Assembly: GCA_023427355.1 (NCBI GenBank)
Contig: JAEZBK010000127.1
Location: 1 to 9,155, forward strand
DNA length: 9,155 bases
DNA from: Pseudomonadota bacterium
Lineage (GTDB): Bacteria > Pseudomonadota > Alphaproteobacteria > Micropepsales > Micropepsaceae
Direction: 5' to 3'
Position numbers and translations under genes: made by a program. Positions 6,648 through 9,155 of the stretch are shown here, one piece after another. Under the pieces are notes generated by a model. That model saw only the letters and a program-made list of their open reading frames with translations. It was not told the origin of the DNA and made no database searches. Every line of letters starts with the position of its first letter. Positions within the stretch are counted from its first letter, which is position 1.

Positions 6648-7507
6648 GTACGCCTCTGCAACAGGCCAGCGCGCTTCAGTCTGGCAAGGATCACACGGGC
6701 GAAAACTTCCCGGTCGCCTCGAAACTGATCGCGCCGCAATTCCGGCCGCCCGTGATGGCCTTCTACAAATTCGTGCGCTTCGCCGACGATATCGCCGACC
6801 ATGCCACGGCCACGGCCGAGGAAAAGTTGCGCCTGCTGGAAGACATGCGCGCCACCCTGGCCGGTGAAAGCGACGCTTCGCCAGAAGGCGTGCGGCTGCG
6901 CGCGAGCCTGGCAGACCGTGGCCTCTCGCCGGTCCATGCCTTTGACCTGCTCACGGCCTTCCGGCTGGACGTTACCAAGGATTGCTATGCCGACTGGGAC
7001 GACCTGTTGGATTATTGTCGCTATTCCGCCATGCCGGTGGGGCGCTTCGTGCTGGCGGTGCATGGCGAAAGCGAAGATCTCTGGCCCGTCAATGATGCCC
7101 TGTGCGCCGCGCTGCAGGTGATCAATCATCTGCAGGATTGCGGCAAGGACTGGCGCAATCTCGGCCGCGTCTACCTGCCGCGCGACGCCCTGGCCGCTGC
7201 CGGCGCCGATGTCGCGGATCTGGGCGCGCCGCAGGCCAGCCCCGCCCTGAAGGCGGTCCTGCACGGCCTGGCGGCCAAAAACGCGCAATTGCTGGAAAAA
7301 TCCCATATATTCCCCCGCCGCATCCGCAACGCGCGGCTTGCCTTGGAGGTGGATCTCATCCAAACCCTCGCCGAAGATCTGAATGCCAAGCTGATGCGCC
7401 GCGATCCGCTCTGTGAGCCCGTGCACCATTCCAAGTTCGACGTCGCGCGCCTGTTCCTGCCGCGGCTGCCGCTTTTCGCGGTCCGCCGCCTGATGGGGCG
7501 GCCATGA
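6644..7507 (+). CDS. hpnC: HpnC, hydroxysqualene synthase
   Basis: This 287-residue member of the squalene/phytoene synthase family has the HpnC pattern. The N-terminal HTGENFPVAS (17-26) is typical. The first aspartate-rich motif FADDIAD (46-52) and the second, NHLQDCGKD (161-169), which uses NHLQD where HpnD uses TNILRD, would bind magnesium-diphosphate. Known work on HpnCDE shows that HpnC converts presqualene diphosphate to hydroxysqualene, the second step of the three-enzyme route to squalene. It is predicted to be a soluble or peripheral membrane protein. The ATG at 6644 overlaps the hpnB stop as ATGA and has a good GGAG upstream. The downstream hpnD overlap is again ATGA, fitting balanced production of consecutive enzymes. 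Length and motifs are complete. Confidence 0.94.
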   Translation: MSTPLQQASALQSGKDHTGENFPVASKLIAPQFRPPVMAFYKFVRFADDIADHATATAEEKLRLLEDMRATLAGESDASPEGVRLRASLADRGLSPVHAFDLLTAFRLDVTKDCYADWDDLLDYCRYSAMPVGRFVLAVHGESEDLWPVNDALCAALQVINHLQDCGKDWRNLGRVYLPRDALAAAGADVADLGAPQASPALKAVLHGLAAKNAQLLEKSHIFPRRIRNARLALEVDLIQTLAEDLNAKLMRRDPLCEPVHHSKFDVARLFLPRLPLFAVRRLMGRP

Positions 7508-8352
7508 CCGGCACGCTGGATGCGCCCCAGGCTGCGGCGGTGAAGAAAAAGGCCAGTGGCAGTTCCTTCTACCTGGCCATGCGGCTGATGCCCGAGGCCG
7601 AGCGGGAGGCGATGTTCGCCATCTACGCCTTCTGCCGCAAGGTGGACGATATTGCCGATGACGGTATCGGCACCCGCGAGGAGCGCCGCAGGAAACTGGA
7701 TGGCTGGCGCGACGATATTGCCGCCCTCTATCGCGGCCAGCCCGCCGGTCAGGCGCAGTTCCTGTCGGCCATCGTGGCGAAATATGGCCTGCGCCAGGAA
7801 GATTTCATCGCCATCCTGGATGGCATGGCCATGGACGTGGCCGAAGACATTGTCGCCCCCGACCTTGCGACTCTCGACCTGTATTGCGATCGTGTCGCCA
7901 GCGCCGTGGGGCGCCTCTCCATCAAGGTTTTCGGCATGGAAGAGGGGCCGGGCTTCGATCTGGCTTATCACCTGGGCCGTGCGCTTCAGCTCACCAACAT
8001 CCTGCGCGACATCGACGAGGATGCCGCCATCGGGCGCCTCTATCTGCCGCGCGAATATCTCTATGAACTGGATTGTGCCCGCGCCCTCGATCCGCGCTGG
8101 ATCGTGAACCAGCCGCAGATTGATGGCGTCTGCCGCAAGGTGGCTGCGCTGGCCCACACCCATTATGCCGCCGCCAGGAAGATCATGGAGGGCCGGCCGA
8201 AAGGCCGCATTGCCACCCCGGCGCTGATGGGGGCGGTCTATTCGGAAATCCTGGCGGTGAACGAGAAGGCGGGCTTCGCCGCGCCGCGCCATCGCGTGTC
8301 CTTGAGCAAGTGGCGGCTCCTGATGCTCGTCGTGAAGCATGGCCTCGGGTAA
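7504..8352 (+). CDS. hpnD: HpnD, presqualene diphosphate synthase
   Basis: This 282-residue squalene/phytoene synthase family protein condenses two farnesyl diphosphates to presqualene diphosphate, the first step of the HpnCDE route. SFYLAMRLMP (21-30) is the substrate-region signature. The first aspartate-rich motif is VDDIADD (47-53), and the second is ALQLTNILRDIDEDA (160-174) with D169, D171 and D173. GRLYLPREYL (177-186) follows, as in canonical family members. HpnC and HpnD share ancestry but differ in the second motif, which lets me assign each one. The first 18 residues are a short variable tail (alanine- and lysine-rich). The start overlaps the hpnC stop by 4 nt. The gene ends in TAA, unlike the TGA used by every upstream gene, and its last 14 nt overlap hpnE. 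Confidence 0.94.
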   Translation: MTGTLDAPQAAAVKKKASGSSFYLAMRLMPEAEREAMFAIYAFCRKVDDIADDGIGTREERRRKLDGWRDDIAALYRGQPAGQAQFLSAIVAKYGLRQEDFIAILDGMAMDVAEDIVAPDLATLDLYCDRVASAVGRLSIKVFGMEEGPGFDLAYHLGRALQLTNILRDIDEDAAIGRLYLPREYLYELDCARALDPRWIVNQPQIDGVCRKVAALAHTHYAAARKIMEGRPKGRIATPALMGAVYSEILAVNEKAGFAAPRHRVSLSKWRLLMLVVKHGLG

Positions 8353-9155
8353 AGCCTATGTCATCGGCGCTGGCGTGGCTGGGCTGGCGGCGGCGACCGC
8401 GCTGGCCATGCGGGGCGTGCCGGTCACCCTGTTCGAGGCGGGGCCGCAAGCCGGTGGCCGCTGCCGTTCCTATTTCGACCCTGCCATCGGTGCGGTGATC
8501 GACAATGGCAACCACCTGGTCCTGTCGGGCAACCGCGCGGTGCAGGCCTACCTCCAGCGCATCGGCGCCCACGATGCCCTGATCGGCCCCGATCACGCGG
8601 TGGTGGATTTTGTCGATCTGCGCGATGACCTGCGCTGGCGCCTGCAGCTGAGCGACGGTCTGTTCCCGGCCTGGGTTTTTGCTGGCAACCGCCGCGTGCC
8701 CGGCACGAAGCCCGCCGATTACGCCGCCTATGGCAAGCTGCTTTGGGCCGGCCGCAAGGCCACCATCGGCCAGACCGTCACCGACCGTGGCCCCTTGTGG
8801 CGGCGGCTGATGCAGCCATTTCTCGTCTCGGCCCTCAACACCGAAGCCGAAACGGCTTCCGCGGCGCTGGCCGGTTCGGTGATCCGGCAAAGCCTGGCCA
8901 GGGGCGGGCAAGCCAGCCGGCCGCGCATCGCCCATCCCACGCTGGCCGCCGCTTTCGTGGATCCGGCGCTGAAATACCTCGAAGCCAGGGGTGCGGTGGT
9001 GCATCTGGGCACCCGTCTGCGCGGTTTCACCATCGCCGGGCGCGCGGCCCGCGCGCTGGAATTTCCCGATGCCACCATTCCCACCGGCATGAAGGATGCC
9101 ATCATCCTGGCGGTGAACGCGCCGGTAGCGCAGGGCCTGTTGCCCGGTCTTGCTG
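8339..9155 (+). CDS. hpnE: HpnE, FAD-dependent hydroxysqualene reductase (3' truncated by window edge)
   Basis: This frame runs open from an ATG at 8339 to the window end, giving 272 residues of a protein usually about 420 long. The N-terminus is a FAD-binding Rossmann motif: VIGAGVAGLAAA with glycines 10, 12 and 15, E33 at the end of strand 2 (TLFEAG) for the adenosine ribose, then the GGR at 39-41 typical of amine oxidase/desaturase-like flavoproteins. DNGNHLVLSGN (55-65) and QPFLVSALNTE (about 158-168) match the hopanoid squalene-associated desaturase family. Despite that name, HpnE reduces hydroxysqualene to squalene with a reduced cofactor. The start lies 14 nt inside hpnD, so the two are translationally coupled; no strong ribosome binding site is seen. 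A squalene-hopene cyclase gene is the expected next neighbour but lies outside the window. Confidence 0.92.
   Translation, partial: MASGKAYVIGAGVAGLAAATALAMRGVPVTLFEAGPQAGGRCRSYFDPAIGAVIDNGNHLVLSGNRAVQAYLQRIGAHDALIGPDHAVVDFVDLRDDLRWRLQLSDGLFPAWVFAGNRRVPGTKPADYAAYGKLLWAGRKATIGQTVTDRGPLWRRLMQPFLVSALNTEAETASAALAGSVIRQSLARGGQASRPRIAHPTLAAAFVDPALKYLEARGAVVHLGTRLRGFTIAGRAARALEFPDATIPTGMKDAIILAVNAPVAQGLLPGLA

Noticed and set aside
8194..8207. A small hairpin, CGGCC-GAAA-GGCCG, inside hpnD as a possible terminator or RNA element
   Set aside because: It is only a 5 bp stem with no U tract, and lies within the coding sequence for an RPKGR stretch. Such GC hairpins are expected by chance in this composition.
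7171..8340. A 389-codon open frame on the minus strand opposite hpnC and hpnD
   Set aside because: It is fully antisense to two clearly recognised enzymes, and its translation has no recognisable motif. Long antisense frames are expected in GC-rich DNA with strong third-position bias.
1..9155. CRISPR arrays, insertion sequences, tRNAs, attachment sites or integrated elements
   Set aside because: I found no direct-repeat array, transposase, terminal inverted repeats or RNA gene. Coding is continuous and composition looks even by eye, with nothing pointing to recent transfer.

Overview
The window is a single-strand, gene-dense block of ten protein-coding genes, all on the + strand, that I recognise as a hopanoid (bacteriohopanepolyol) biosynthesis locus. 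The DNA is GC-rich with strong third-position G/C preference. The gene set, hpnJ-hpnK-[diiron protein]-[methyltransferase]-hpnL-hpnA-hpnB-hpnC-hpnD-hpnE, points to an alphaproteobacterium, with a betaproteobacterium less likely. The lineage is inferred from family content and composition only. I see no marker gene, RNA gene or mobile element.

Layout. (1) Bases 1-2751 hold side-chain genes: the 3' part of hpnJ (radical SAM, cut by the window's left edge), hpnK (YdjC-type deacetylase) and an unnamed ferritin-like protein with a complete two-times-ExxH diiron ligand set. (2) Bases 2748-4486 hold a NodS-like SAM methyltransferase and hpnL (integral membrane protein). (3) Bases 4483-6647 hold hpnA (extended SDR) and hpnB (membrane-anchored family 2 glycosyltransferase). 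(4) Bases 6644-9155 hold the squalene module hpnC, hpnD and hpnE, with hpnE cut by the right edge. The only untranslated bases are gaps of 4 and 8 nt. From the third gene onward every junction overlaps, mostly as ATGA, so this reads as one translationally coupled operon with no internal promoter or terminator.

How the genes work together. HpnD condenses two farnesyl diphosphates to presqualene diphosphate, HpnC converts that to hydroxysqualene, and HpnE reduces it to squalene. Cyclisation to hopene (shc/hpnF) and addition of the ribose-derived side chain (hpnH, hpnG) must be encoded outside the window. On bacteriohopanetetrol carrying N-acetylglucosamine (added by HpnI, not seen here), HpnK removes the acetyl group and HpnJ rearranges the glucosamine to the cyclitol ether. 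HpnA, HpnB and HpnL are conserved hopanoid-associated families whose exact steps are not settled.

The least explained part is the pair between hpnK and hpnL: a diiron carboxylate protein and a NodS-like methyltransferase. Their position next to the deacetylase and cyclitol-ether enzymes makes them candidates for an undescribed oxidation and N- or O-methylation of the hopanoid polar head. That is inference from motifs and context, not demonstrated.
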